64,000 nucleotides of DNA from Spirosoma telluris (GCA_003259005.1 QLII01000001.1:1240001-1304000); one strand, 5' to 3'. Positions 51,347 to 61,380 are shown, numbered from the stretch's first letter. A program made the numbers and translations. The notes: generated from the letters alone by a model not told the origin.

Positions 51347-51430
51347 GCCCAACCGGCAGGGGTGTAAAGGTCGGAAGTACGTTCGTCTGGGCAAGTTTTG
51401 CCCACACCATCAACCCCTGGGTCGTTGGGT
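51347..51430 (+). repeat. attC-like site 3
   Basis: 84 bases: GCCCAAC (51347-51353), spacer CGG, CAGGGGT (51357-51363), centre with its own GGGCAA/TTGCCC hairpin, ACCCCTG (51413-51419), spacer GGTC, GTTGGGT (51424-51430). The inner arm differs from site 1 on both sides in a complementary way. Confidence 0.65.
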
Positions 51431-51480
51431 GAATACTCATCAAATACTTCAGGTAGCCTCCAAGCCATTTAAAAGTACAC

Positions 51481-51514
51481 AAAAAAGCCACGGTCATCGA
51501 GCCGTGGCTTTTTT
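51481..51514. terminator. Terminator after the cassette array
   Basis: AAAAAAGCCACGG pairs with CCGTGGCTTTTTT, flanked by A and T runs. Its stem matches the terminator at 36103. Confidence 0.85.
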
Positions 51515-51545
51515 GTGCGGCAGCAACGGCTGACCGCAGGCGCTC

Positions 51546-51582
51546 CTGTCCTTTTGGCCGCCTTCCTACCGCTTTAGCTTTC
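51546..51582 (+). promoter_or_regulatory. Late promoter 4
   Basis: CTGTCCTTTTGGCCGCC (51546-51562) and TAGCTTTC (51575-51582), 26 bases apart. The gene starts 16 bases later. Confidence 0.6.
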
Positions 51583-51597
51583 CGAAAAAGCTAAACT

Positions 51598-52170
51598 ATG
51601 GAAGCAACCAACGGCATAAGGGGAGATGCCAGGGCCGAATGGCTTACCAACAACCGAGATGCAGCCAAAATACTGGATGGCTACATAATCCAGGCAGAGC
51701 GGGCATTTATCCTACGCATTGAGCAGGCAGGGCTTACCCTAACGGGCGAAATGGTCAACTCATTTCGAGCCATTGCGGCCAAAGAGGCCGGTGCCTTTGT
51801 GGAGGCCAGGCTGGAGATGGCTGGCCTGTTTCGGCTCAAGGATTTGCGGTCGATGAACTACAGCCGAACACCACCCCTGGTGGCAATGGAGGCTTTTGTG
51901 GAAAAGGTAGGGCTCTCCAGATTCGCCTATGTGCCAGGCTACCCAACCGCTCACAAAGCAAAGCCAGCCAGTGAGCTGGCCAGTGTGGAGCGGATTGCCT
52001 GGGCGATCAAAATTAACCGGCAAAAATATCCATCCGTAAAACGTGGCTACCGTGGCATTTACTCAGATCCATTACTGATGGATGTGCTCCCCTACCTATA
52101 CCGAGATTTAGCCACGGCCAGCAATCTAACCGCACTACGCGCTTACAAAGCCACTTTCTCACAATTGTAA
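51598..52170 (+). CDS. Phage structural protein before the tape measure
   Basis: 190 residues, helical, with VEARLEMAGLFRLKDLRSMN and the Pro/Tyr-rich SRFAYVPGYPTAHKAKPASE. Not recognised by family; position directly ahead of the tape measure suits a tail assembly or tail-completion protein. Confidence 0.5.
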   Translation: MEATNGIRGDARAEWLTNNRDAAKILDGYIIQAERAFILRIEQAGLTLTGEMVNSFRAIAAKEAGAFVEARLEMAGLFRLKDLRSMNYSRTPPLVAMEAFVEKVGLSRFAYVPGYPTAHKAKPASELASVERIAWAIKINRQKYPSVKRGYRGIYSDPLLMDVLPYLYRDLATASNLTALRAYKATFSQL

Positions 52171-52179
52171 GACTACACT

Positions 52180-55100
52180 ATGGTAAATTTAAACGAGGTG
52201 GCCAGCCTTACCCTCCAGCTAAACCAGGGAGATGTGGGTAAAAGTATTGACTCGCTCAATACAAAGGCCAAAGAACTAAAAACCACCCTTAAAGACATTG
52301 AAAAAGACGGAGGTAAGGGCTCCGAAAACTGGCAGAAATACAAGAACGAACTAGCCGACGTACAAAAGGCCACCAGCTCCCTAAAGAAAGAGGTGGATGT
52401 TACCACGCTCTCATATGGCCAACTGGATAGCCTAATCAAACAGCTCAATAAAGACCTTAAAACGCTCAAGCCTGGCACCGATGAGTTTATAGCGGCATCC
52501 AAACGGCTAGGCGATGCCGAAAAGCAATTTAAGGGCGTAAAGGATGAGGTGGACAAGATTAAAAAGGGGGTGATGATTTAGGCCAGCCAGGCCTCTGGAG
52601 TAAAATAAGTGGCGGAGTTGGCGTAATGGCCAAAGCATTCCAGGCCTTTATGGCGCTCCAGGTAATTGGCTTTATTATCGACATCGGCAAAAGCATTTTT
52701 GAGACGACCGCAAAGTTTGAAAAGTACGGCAAGGTTCTGGCAACGGCACTCGGTAGCCAGGAGGAGGCAAAGGCCGCAATGGCAGCGCTTAAAGACCTGG
52801 GATCTAAAACGGCCTATTCGGTCGATGAGCTTACGGAGGGTTACGTAAAAATGGTGAACCGGGGCTTACGGCCATCTCAAAAAGAAATGGTGGCCATGAC
52901 CGATCTAGCAGCCAGCCAGGGCAAAACCTTTGACCAATTGGTTGAGGCTGCTCTGGATGCACAGACCGGGGAAAATGAGCGATTAAAAGAGTTTGGTATT
53001 TCGGCCAAAAAGGCCGGTGATGAGGTCACGTTTAGCTTTAAAGGGGTAAACACCACCGTAAAAACACACCAGAGGCCATACAAGGGGCCATTATTGCCTT
53101 TGGGCAAATGAACGGAGTGGCAGGCCAGAACGCCAAAATGATGGAAACCCTGGAGGGCAAGGCCTCCAATTTGGGCGATAATTTTGATGCACTAAAGGTA
53201 GAAGTGGGGGAAAAGTTGAAGCCTGTTTTTTCGGGCCTGCTTTCCCTTATGTCTGGAGGTATTACCATCATCAGGAACCTGGTGGGCGTACTGGCCACGC
53301 TCATTACGGGCACTGTAAGCTATTATAAAACCCTGGCAGATTTTGCCGTGGGTGCGGTGGGGTAATGAAAAACATGGGGGTGGCCATCAAAGAGTTTTTA
53401 TCTGGAAACTTTGAGGCAGCGGGTAAGGCCTGGGATCAGACCAAAGCCGCCGGGGCCAAAGTGATTACCGACGTAAAGACCAACGTAAAAGCCGGGGCTG
53501 CTGCCGTGGTGGCTATCTGGAGCGATCCAGCCAACGTACAAAAGGCAGAGTTTGCCGGGAAAGCACAGGGCAAAGCTCATGGAGCAGGCCTTACCGATGA
53601 GCAAAAAAAGGCGCTGGATAAACAGGCCAAAGAGGCCGATAAAGCCAGGAAAGCAGACCTTAAGGAGCATGAGGCCGCCCTTAAGGAACGGGAAAAAGCC
53701 AACGAGAAAGCGCTGGAGGAGCTGGCTAAACTGGAGGCTGCTGCTCACGTGGCCAGCATTAAAGACGAAATGCAACGGGAGTTTGCAAAACTAGGCTCTG
53801 AACGGGATCTTAAAGTGGAGGCCATTATGAGAGGCATCCAGGATGAGAAAACCAAGAACCTGGAAATTGCGGCACTTGATCAGAAACTCCAGGAGGATGT
53901 GACCCGAGTAGCCGGTGAGTTTGCCGAAAAGAAACGCAAAAAGGCAGAGGAGGAGGAAAAGGCTAAACTGGAGGCTACAAAGTTCATTCTGGAGCAGGAG
54001 CGACTGGCCGAAAACGCCCTATTAGATTGGAGAGAGTTGGCCGCAAAAGGCAACGCTACCAAGCTGGCCGACGTACATAAAGACCGGCTCACCATCCAGT
54101 ATAATGCCACCGTAGAAAAGCTCAATGCCGAGGAGGCCGCCGAGAAAGCCAAAGCAGCCAGGGAGATTACCGACAAAGACCAACTGACTCAAGCGCTTAC
54201 GTCTATAGAGGATCGTTACCGGAATGAGCGACAACTGGCCAGCGGCAAAAACGCGGCAGAGATTGAGAAAATTGAGAAAGAGTTGAAGGAGAAAAAGAAC
54301 GCTATTTGGTCGGAAACGTCTAACGCGTTCGGGGCGCTCTTAAAAGGGGATCTCTCTGCTTTCGTTGACCATGCCAACAAGATTGTACAAGGTGAGAAAC
54401 AGGCCTGGCAGACCCGACTCCAGGAGAATACGGAGAAATATGCAGCCGTGGGCGAAATGGCCAAACAGGCGGCACAATTCCTGGCTAACCTGGCCAAAGA
54501 GCGAGCTGACAAGGAGATAGCAGAGGCCAAACGGGAGCGAGATGAGAAAGTGGCCATTTTGAACAACCAGGTAGAAACGGAAAAGCTGGCCATAGATCAA
54601 GCCACGGAGGCCATTAAAACCACCAAAGCAGAGGCCAGCGAGAAAATCAAAACCATTAAGCAGACCGAAGCCGACAAAATCAAGACCCTGGAAACGCTTT
54701 ACTCTACCATGAGTAATTCGGAAAGTAAGGCCGATATGGAGGCTGAAATAGAACGCACTAACCAGGAGAAGGCCGAAAAGCAGGCAGCAGCCAAAGCGGT
54801 GCATGATGATGCGGTGGCGAATGCCAACGATGAAAAGCAGCAGAAAATTGATGCCGCCGAAGCCACCCGCGATGCCGAAATAGCCAGTATAAACAAGCGG
54901 ACAGACCTGGACTCAGCCACCCGTAAAAAGATGATTGAGGAAAGTAAGGCCAGGGCCGAACTGGAGATAAAGCTGGCCAAGGCCGATTTTGAGACAAAAA
55001 CCAAGCTTTCCGCCGATGAGTACGAGGCCAAAACGAAAGATGCCACCGACGAAGCGAAGGCTAAAATTAAGCTCCTCAAAGAGCTGGAAACAGCGGATAA

Positions 55101-56272
55101 GGACAAGGCTAAGGAACTCATCCAAACGGCCAAAGATGAGGCAGCGGCAAAGGTTAAAACGGCAGAGGATGAGAAAGCCAAAAAGCTCAAACTGCTGGAG
55201 CAGGAGAAAGCCACCCGAATCCAAAATAAAAAGGATCTGGAGGCCGCGATAGAGGCCGAGGATAAACGGGCCAAAGCGGTGGAGGCAGCGGCTAAACTCA
55301 AGGCCTGGAAAGCCCAACAAAACGCCGATATTGCCAGCGCTGTCATTACCGGAGCGCTGGCCACCCTTAAGGCGCTGGCCTCTGGTTTCTGGCCGGTAAA
55401 CCTGGTGTTTGCGGCTGCTACTGCCGTCATGACGGGTATTCAGGTAGCCATGATTAAACGACAGCCACAGCCAAGTTTTGAGCAAGGGGCTTTATTCCCG
55501 GTGGCAGACACGGCTCCACCTACGGCTCTGGAGGCCTGGCCATCGTGGACAGAGCCACCGGCAGAGAACAGGGCGAAATGGAGGGCGGTGAGGCCATCAT
55601 TTCCAGGGAGCAAACCAGGGCCAACCTGCCGTTCATTCGTCGGATGTTTGCCAATGCCAGAACACCAGGCAAACGAAGCTCACCCGTAACGGATTTTAGA
55701 GCGCCAGTTTTCCGAGAGGGCGGTTTAATGGATGGCCGCGCCTGGAGTGGCAGAATGTTCCGCTATGGTGGATTTGTGCGTAAACGTTATGAGGATGGAG
55801 GAGTGGCCGATTACTCCAGTGATGGAGAGGGCCATTAGGTGGAGCCGACCAGGCCAACCAGGCACAGGCGCAAGCGGTGGAACAAGGCAAACAGCAACTC
55901 AAAGTATTGGGAGAGATCCAGGAGGCCATTAAAGCAGCCGACACCAGCCAACAGCAGGCCATGAGCAGACTGGCCAATTCGGTGGCTTATTCGCTGGATG
56001 TTTCCACCCGATCCAACGCGCAGGCAATGGACAACCTGGCCACCACCACTAGGAACGGCCTGGAGAGTCTGGCCTTTTCGACCAAAACAGGGCTTAATGG
56101 AATGGCCAGCCAGGTAGGCAGTTTGAAAGGTTCTATCAATGCCGTGGAGGGCGCTGTTTACCAGGTGCGGGATTCGGTCAATGGTACCACCAGCGCCGTT
56201 TACAACACGAACCAGGCCGGGCGCTTGGATAACCTAATAGGAGCAATTTCTATCTTTGGCAGAATGAAATAA
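52180..56272 (+). CDS. Tail tape-measure protein (five apparent frameshifts)
   Basis: About 1364 residues when the frames are joined near 52570, 53072, 53362, 55488 and 55833, each by one base. The N-terminal 120 residues are coiled coil; a hydrophobic segment follows (FMALQVIGFIIDIGKSIF), then ALGSQEEAKAAMAALKDLGS and KTFDQLVEAALDAQTG, typical of phage tail tape measures. Very long Lys/Glu/Ala coiled coils fill 53400-55300. A hydrophobic stretch near 55330-55440 precedes the C-terminal GGLAIVDRATGREQGEMEGG and EAIISREQTRANLPF, a signature of Bacteroidota tape measures. Length predicts a tail around 200 nm. Confidence 0.88.
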
Positions 56273-56276
56273 TAGC

Positions 56277-56317
56277 AATGCCCAACAGGAGTTTTTAGGG
56301 CTCCTGTTGGGCATTTT
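56277..56317. terminator. Terminator after the tape measure
   Basis: AATGCCCAACAGGAG pairs with CTCCTGTTGGGCATT. It separates the tail operon from the oppositely oriented beta-barrel gene. Confidence 0.85.
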
Positions 56318-56350
56318 GACTCACAAAAATAGACTTTGCAGACCAATGAA

Positions 56351-56956
56351 TCAGCCACCAAAGAAAATGTTAAACCCAATGCCCAATGTAGTATTTTGGT
56401 AGGTATCGGCGAATCCTGTATCCCTGGTTGAGCCATCTCTTAGCATTGACTTATACCAATTATAATTAAGTCTGGCATCTAGCGAAATACTCTGGCTCAA
56501 AAAATAGGCTAGACCTACTGAGGGTGTTATCGTTATCGCATTTGTTGTCGCAACGGATTCTAATGAGCTGCTATTAGTTGAGCCTGTAGAATAGTAATTA
56601 TTGTGCGAATAGGAGAACGAAAAACCGATATTCGGCTTCAGTTTAGCGGCACCTATATAGTAACGTGCGAAAGGAGATACGCCTACAGTAAATGAGCGAG
56701 TTTTTTGGTTAACAACCGGACTTAAGTAACGCTGAGTGTTATAACTTAGTGGAATTCCAGCTCCTAGAAGCAAATTAGGAGCCACAAAATAGCCTGCCGT
56801 TGGGGTAAGAGAACCTGAAAAAAAATTTCCAAGATCCGCCTTTTGATACGAGAACTGACCAACGCTAACACCAGCGTTCCAGCGGCCTTTTTCGGTTTGG
56901 GCATTTACCGAAAATTGGATCAAAACAAGCAGTACAGTACAAAGGGTGTTTTTCAT
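56351..56956 (-). CDS. Outer-membrane beta-barrel protein carried as cargo
   Basis: 201 residues, leftward. Signal peptide MKNTLCTVLLVLIQFSVNAQ, then alternating strands (GRWNAGVSVGQFSYQKADLG, ITPSVGLAYFLSQSISLDAR) and a C-terminal aromatic strand ending NIFFGG. It fits small 8-10 strand outer-membrane barrels of the Bacteroidota. In a prophage such a protein could mask or replace a phage receptor; that is inference. Confidence 0.7.
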   Translation of the reverse strand: MKNTLCTVLLVLIQFSVNAQTEKGRWNAGVSVGQFSYQKADLGNFFSGSLTPTAGYFVAPNLLLGAGIPLSYNTQRYLSPVVNQKTRSFTVGVSPFARYYIGAAKLKPNIGFSFSYSHNNYYSTGSTNSSSLESVATTNAITITPSVGLAYFLSQSISLDARLNYNWYKSMLRDGSTRDTGFADTYQNTTLGIGFNIFFGG

Positions 56957-57206
56957 AAGAGAGGTGTTTAAGGATGTTTAATTGGGAGCAATTAAACATC
57001 AATTAGCATTAATTTGCCAATTGGCTGTCTTAAATGAAGTTAAAAAGGATAATTATTGACTAAAGGGATTAGGGCAAGAACAACCAATCGAGGGAGCTAT
57101 TTTCTATTTTTGGCAGGCTGAAATAAATTGTATTTATAGCGGTAAATATGTATCTTTAACCTCCTGACATTAACCGCTTTAACTATGAAAAACCATCATT
57201 TTTATC

Positions 57207-57689
57207 GTGAGAAAAAAGATAGTCGTTTCAGTACCAAAACACGTAAAGAAGTATTTTTTAAATCCTGAGTTTGGTAGCCTTGAGCCAGATGGTGGCCTCT
57301 ATGTAAGTGGCCGTTCATTGATTGGTGCACAGATTGCCGGTATGGCCATCGCCACGCCTTTTGTCTTTTCCAGAGTGGAGCCTAGTGGCAACAACTTAAC
57401 CATCTGGTATAGCTGCCGGGATAAAACGCACGAAGTACCACTCGAAAAAATGAGTACCCTGGCCAAAGCCCTGGATGAGTTATTCCGGCGATCCCTAATT
57501 ATTGAAGTACGGGCATTGCATGGGCTTTGTGGGGGCGACTATTCCCGGTTTATTCGGAGCTTCCTGGAGCGCTATCAGATCGAGCCCGATGTGGATGTTG
57601 ATTTCGAGACAATCCGCAAAATTTACCGGGATTATCTGGAGCGAGTGGACAAGCAAACCAGAGAAGCAGAAAAAAATATTTTTGCCTAA
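57207..57689 (+). CDS. Phage or cargo hypothetical protein
   Basis: 160 residues from GTG 57207. An ATG at 57185 (MKNHHF) is out of frame by one base, so the true start may be there if a T was added in the T run at 57200. VSVPKHVKKYFLNPEFGSLE, RSLIGAQIAGMAIATPFVFS, FRRSLIIEVRALHGLCGGDY. Not recognised. TATCTTTA near 57150 resembles a -7 box. Confidence 0.55.
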   Translation: MRKKIVVSVPKHVKKYFLNPEFGSLEPDGGLYVSGRSLIGAQIAGMAIATPFVFSRVEPSGNNLTIWYSCRDKTHEVPLEKMSTLAKALDELFRRSLIIEVRALHGLCGGDYSRFIRSFLERYQIEPDVDVDFETIRKIYRDYLERVDKQTREAEKNIFA

Positions 57690-57772
57690 AGTGTCCGGCT
57701 GGGCGCAGTTTTGTCCGGGCTAGAGCACAAAGGGCCGGATAGGCGCAAAAGGGGCCGGGACTACCTAGCCAG

Positions 57773-57806
57773 AAAAAAGCCGCTACGATACGTAGGGGCT
57801 TTTTTT
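57773..57806. terminator. Terminator
   Basis: AAAAAAGCCGCTAC pairs with GTAGGGGCTTTTTTT, with one mismatch, ending the transcript of the preceding gene. Confidence 0.75.
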
Positions 57807-57830
57807 GTGTTGGAAAGTAGGGCAAAATCC

Positions 57831-57866
57831 AGTCCTTTCCAGGGCTAAGGCAGGCGGCTACTTTTG
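57831..57866 (+). promoter_or_regulatory. Late promoter 5
   Basis: AGTCCTTTCCAGGGC (57831-57845) and TACTTTTG (57859-57866), a perfect TAnnTTTG, 26 bases from TCCTTT. The ATG at 57870 lies three bases after the box, so the transcript would be leaderless or nearly so. Confidence 0.65.
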
Positions 57867-57869
57867 AGC

Positions 57870-58442
57870 ATGCAAGTAACAGAGAGCCGAATAGGTCTAA
57901 CGCTCCAGCAGCCCAACACGGGCCAGGTAGCCAGGCTTAAGCTCCTACCCATTGAGCAGGTGCTGGCCATTCTTTCCCCCGATGAGCTGCCCGTGGTTGG
58001 CTCCCCGAAAACCGTTTCAAAGAATGCACTTAATGTGGTGGCTGGCTCCACCCTTATGGAGCTGGCTTTTCCATCGGGTGGTTGCACCATGCAGGAAACC
58101 AGCCAGGCCGATCCATCGGGCGCTGGCACCATTTGGGAGCTGGAGCTGGTGGCTGCACTACCCAAGAACCAGCCAGCGCTCACCGACTGGCTGGAGACGA
58201 ACCAGGCCAGGCGGTGGCTGGCCATTTGGTTAGATCGAAACGGCCAGGCCTATCTGGCAGGAGAGCCAGGCAACGGCCTCCGACTGGACATAAACCGAAC
58301 CATCGGGGCGCTCAACTATGTGCAGGTAACAGCCAAAGCCAGGAGCTGGCACCCGGCCTGGTTTCTGGAAACGTTCGACAGCGCCACCCTCTTTGCCGAC
58401 GTAGATTTTGACTCAAGTTTTGACATTTCTTTTAACGCATAA
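57870..58442 (+). CDS. Phage structural protein
   Basis: 190 residues from ATG 57870 (MQVTESRIGLTLQQPNTGQV). Beta-rich with RRWLAIWLDRNGQAYLAGEP and a C-terminus DFDSSFDISFNA. Not recognised; lies immediately before the tail fibre gene and is probably a tail-tip protein. Confidence 0.5.
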   Translation: MQVTESRIGLTLQQPNTGQVARLKLLPIEQVLAILSPDELPVVGSPKTVSKNALNVVAGSTLMELAFPSGGCTMQETSQADPSGAGTIWELELVAALPKNQPALTDWLETNQARRWLAIWLDRNGQAYLAGEPGNGLRLDINRTIGALNYVQVTAKARSWHPAWFLETFDSATLFADVDFDSSFDISFNA

Positions 58443-58453
58443 TAACCAAACCA

Positions 58454-59647
58454 ATGGCAGTACCCGATGACACCGCTTTAAAAAGCCTGATTGATTCCAA
58501 CATTCCAGATGCCACTCCGACCCAACAACGGAGAGGCAAAGCCTCCTTTGTACGCTATGTACTTTATCAACTCATTGACTGGGTTAAAACAGCCATCAAT
58601 GGCAACCTATCCACCTGGTACAAAGTTGGTACAGCCAGCGCACCATCCACGAACGCCGAGGATGTGTACCGAACGGGGAAAGTAGTCATTGGCGAACTAA
58701 TGTAGATGCCACCGGGGCGGCTCTCCAGGCAGAAAGTTTTTCTCTGGGTTCCATTCTGTATAGCGTCGGCGGTTACTTCGATCCAGGCGCTACCGATTTC
58801 GATACGATAACGCAAGTGGGCACCCATTGTTTGGGTGGGTCTGGCTGGCTGGTGGGCGGTCATGGGCCTGGAACGGCTTTTACATCGGTGTTTCCCTTTG
58901 GGGCTTTGCTGGTTAGTCGAGGAGTTGGCGGGGGATTCATTCAACAGTACATCGAAAACAATACCGGATTTATTTATATCCGTCAAAAATGGGTAACCAA
59001 CGCTTGGGGGTCGTGGTATAGCCCTAACAGGCCTGCCGACCTGACGGTTAATAACTTCCTAAAATTTGACAATAACCTGGCTAACAAAAAGATTGTACTG
59101 TATGACTTAGGAAGTGACCATCAATTTTTTGGTTTCGGCATTCAAGCCGATACGTTCCGTTATCAACTAGGATCAGCCAGTGGAAGCCACGTTTTTTATA
59201 CTGGCACTTCTCCCGCAACGAGCGCCGAACTAGTGAGACTGCAAGGCAATGGCCTGGCTGACTTTGCCTATAATGGTCGCTTTAAGGGAAATATTACACC
59301 AGGGCCAGGGCAGGCGTAGAAATATCCTATGGCGCTATAGCCAATGCGGGTACGATCATTTGCTACGACCGAACAGCAGCCGCCTACAAAGATTTATACC
59401 TGGATGCGGCTACGCTCCTGATTAATAGTGGCAATGGGGCAAAGTAGCCATTGGCACCAGTGCACCTACCTCATCGCTCCATATAAAGGCCACCAATGGC
59501 CACCAGCAGTTCCGACTGGAAACGGCCTACACACCAAACGGAACGGCAGACGCAAACGGAGCCGTAGGGCAAATCTGCTGGAGTGATACCTATTTCTACG
59601 TAAAAACATCGGCAGGCTGGAAACGGTCAGCACTCACCACATTTTAA
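58454..59647 (+). CDS. Tail fibre protein (three apparent frameshifts)
   Basis: About 398 residues when breaks near 58698, 59311 and 59443 are each repaired by one base. The N-terminal attachment region (LKSLIDSNIPDATPTQQRRG) is followed by a beta-rich repeat region with WVTNAWGSWYSPNRPADLTV. The C-terminal block is LHIKATNGHQQFRLETAYTP, GAVGQICWSDTYFYVKTSAG and WKRSALTTF, characteristic of Bacteroidota phage fibres and surface-binding proteins. It would bind the host receptor. Confidence 0.75.
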
Positions 59648-59660
59648 TCCTTTTTAACCA

Positions 59661-60113
59661 ATGAATGCCATACACACAAGTATTACCAGTGAGGCCATCA
59701 CGGGACTCAGCCGAATAGGCGAACATGAGAACTTTGTGATTACGCGGGATCTCAATATGATTCAACAGGTGCGAGTCATTACACTGGATAGCTCCACAGG
59801 CTTACCCATTACGGAGCAGATCCTGGCCGACGAATCGTTAACACCAGACCAAAAGAAAGCAGCCCTCCAGCGATATGCTGACCAGATTGTTACGCGTGAG
59901 ACCGATGGAGCCTATGTAAATGTGATTGGCCAGGTGGTGCCAGCGGATTACGATGGCCAGACCATAAGTCAGCGGGATTTTTTCCAATCCATTACACTTG
60001 GAGCACTTAAGCAAATGGGGATAACCATCAACGATTCTACCACCGTGGCCAGTCTCATCTACCTGCTCATCCAGCGGGAAATTTCCAACATCGACAGCAG
60101 AGGGGGTTTCTGA
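59661..60113 (+). CDS. Phage protein next to the tail fibre
   Basis: 150 residues: VITRDLNMIQQVRVITLDSS, SLTPDQKKAALQRYADQIVT, ITINDSTTVASLIYLLIQRE. Not recognised; position after the fibre suggests a fibre accessory or assembly protein. TGATG overlap with the next gene. Confidence 0.55.
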   Translation: MNAIHTSITSEAITGLSRIGEHENFVITRDLNMIQQVRVITLDSSTGLPITEQILADESLTPDQKKAALQRYADQIVTRETDGAYVNVIGQVVPADYDGQTISQRDFFQSITLGALKQMGITINDSTTVASLIYLLIQREISNIDSRGGF

Positions 60114-60622
60114 TGGATCAGCAAGAACGAATCGTTTATCTATCAGCCTGGCAGGCCGATCTGGGATCAGCGTTGTTTATCTCGCTCACCGATTCGTTTT
60201 ACTGCCTGCCGGTGGTGATTGATAGCCGCCTGGAGAAACCGGATCAAATGGCCGTTTTACAGGATGTGCTGGTGGAGTTAGCCGATCACAAACTATTACT
60301 CATTCCTGCCAACTTTGTAACCGACTGCCACAGCACCCCACCCTGGAGCCAGAGCACTCTGCCTGCTTATGATAACCTTACGAACCTGGCAGCAGTGGCA
60401 CACGATAGGCTTTATATGGAATGGGAAGAGTTCGCCAATTTATACGAAGACCTAAAGGCGCTTGGAGAAATTGCTGCCAGGGCGTATGCCGATGGTGTTT
60501 ATTATGAACTTATGGAGCGCTTTAAGCCTGGCAGTTTCCGAAATAAGCTCTACTACGCGGCTGTTCGATTGTTCGGCTGGAGGAATTGGCGCAAATTCAG
60601 GAAGCAGCCCGAAACGGGGTAA
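60113..60622 (+). CDS. DUF1353-family phage protein
   Basis: 169 residues. The DUF1353 core is visible: IPANFVTDCHSTPPWSQ, then NLTNLAAVAHDRLYMEWEEF, matching the family's P-x-x-F-x-T-D ... P ... A-x-x-H-D pattern. The family is common in phage tail regions; function unknown. Starts in the overlap with the preceding stop. Confidence 0.75.
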   Translation: MDQQERIVYLSAWQADLGSALFISLTDSFYCLPVVIDSRLEKPDQMAVLQDVLVELADHKLLLIPANFVTDCHSTPPWSQSTLPAYDNLTNLAAVAHDRLYMEWEEFANLYEDLKALGEIAARAYADGVYYELMERFKPGSFRNKLYYAAVRLFGWRNWRKFRKQPETG

Positions 60623-60669
60623 AATGCAAAACGGCCATTGCCATCTAGGGAAGGCCGTTTTGCATTTTT
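60621..60669. terminator. Terminator after the tail-fibre operon
   Basis: AAAATGCAAAACGGCC pairs with GGCCGTTTTGCATTTTT, a 15-bp stem with A and T flanks. Confidence 0.85.
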
Positions 60670-60691
60670 CTTAAATCGGTTTTATAACTAA

Positions 60692-60823
60692 TGTGGCTGT
60701 TGCGAAAGTCTTCAGACTAGTTACTTGAGGTGCTATCTTGACTGACAACGTGCGTTTTTCGGTTCTGAATTGGCAGGCCAAACCGCTCGATGAAGTGGCT
60801 GATGGAGTTTTGCAACAGCCACT
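60692..60823. mobile_element. MITE or insertion-sequence remnant
   Basis: TGTGGCTGTTGCGAAAG on the left and the inverse of AGTGGCTGTTGCAAAAC on the right enclose about 130 bases. CTAA occurs at both outer edges, as in the YTAR target duplications of IS5-family elements, whose ends often read GGCTGTTGCAAA. On the minus strand FIERFGLPIQNRKTHVVS could be a transposase relic. No complete transposase. Confidence 0.55.
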
Positions 60824-60840
60824 AATTTTATGTTATTCAA

Positions 60841-61326
60841 TTAATCGAAGATTTCCTTAACTACTACTTTGATACCACCTACTGTGAAACCTTCAAAAAA
60901 TGCTCTTTCAATTCCCTTTTTCAAACAACTATATACGTAATCAGAACGGTTAGAAAACTGGTGGAAATTAACTTCTTCCGCCCAAAAATTCTTTAATATT
61001 TGATCATAATGATCGGGTCCATATATGTACTGATTATCTTCTACTCCCCAAGTTACAGTTCGAATCGAAGGTATAGGAATAGCAAGAGTTATTTCTTTAA
61101 TCTTGTCTTTAGAGTAGGTACCAATCTTATTTCTGGTTATCAGCAGTTGGCGACCATTATTATAACTGGCTATGAAGTTGATTAACCAATCGTTTTTCTC
61201 TGAGAAGTAGTTGTTTAATAGAATTTGATCAGCTATAGTCTTTGCACGAATACTCAGTTGATTAGAATCGAATCCAACATCTAAGAAGTTTATCACTAAA
61301 GAGGAGTGATTGATTCTAGTTTCCAT
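60841..61326 (-). CDS. Cargo hypothetical protein, first of a leftward pair
   Basis: 161 residues from ATG 61326 (METRINHSSLVINFLDVGFD). ITRNKIGTYSKDKIKEITLA, GPDHYDQILKNFWAEEVNF and a C-terminus GFTVGGIKVVVKEIFD. AT-rich, against the phage direction. Overall shape recalls polymorphic-toxin immunity proteins, but no family is recognised. Confidence 0.5.
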   Translation of the reverse strand: METRINHSSLVINFLDVGFDSNQLSIRAKTIADQILLNNYFSEKNDWLINFIASYNNGRQLLITRNKIGTYSKDKIKEITLAIPIPSIRTVTWGVEDNQYIYGPDHYDQILKNFWAEEVNFHQFSNRSDYVYSCLKKGIERAFFEGFTVGGIKVVVKEIFD

Positions 61327-61380
61327 CAAAAATTGCTGTTGTATAAGTAGCAATATGTTAATAATAGATAAATGAGCTTT

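Larger units (their letters stand above)
48382..51430 (+). mobile_element. Array of three integron-like gene cassettes in the prophage
   Basis: Four GTTGGGT boxes occur in the same orientation (48382, 49151, 50227, 51424). Each interval between them holds one rightward AT-rich ORF, and the last three boxes close a hairpin that opens with GCCCAAC. This is the attC plan R''-L''-L'-R' with consensus RYYYAAC and GTTRRRY. ORF and site have the orientation seen in integron cassettes. No integrase gene is present, so it resembles a CALIN (attC cluster lacking an integrase). The phage resumes at late promoter 4. Confidence 0.6.

Noticed and set aside
48382..51430. Group II intron or retron as explanation of the structured repeats
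   Set aside because: There is no reverse transcriptase or intron-encoded protein, no domain V-like hairpin, and the elements lie between ORFs with consistent attC-type ends.
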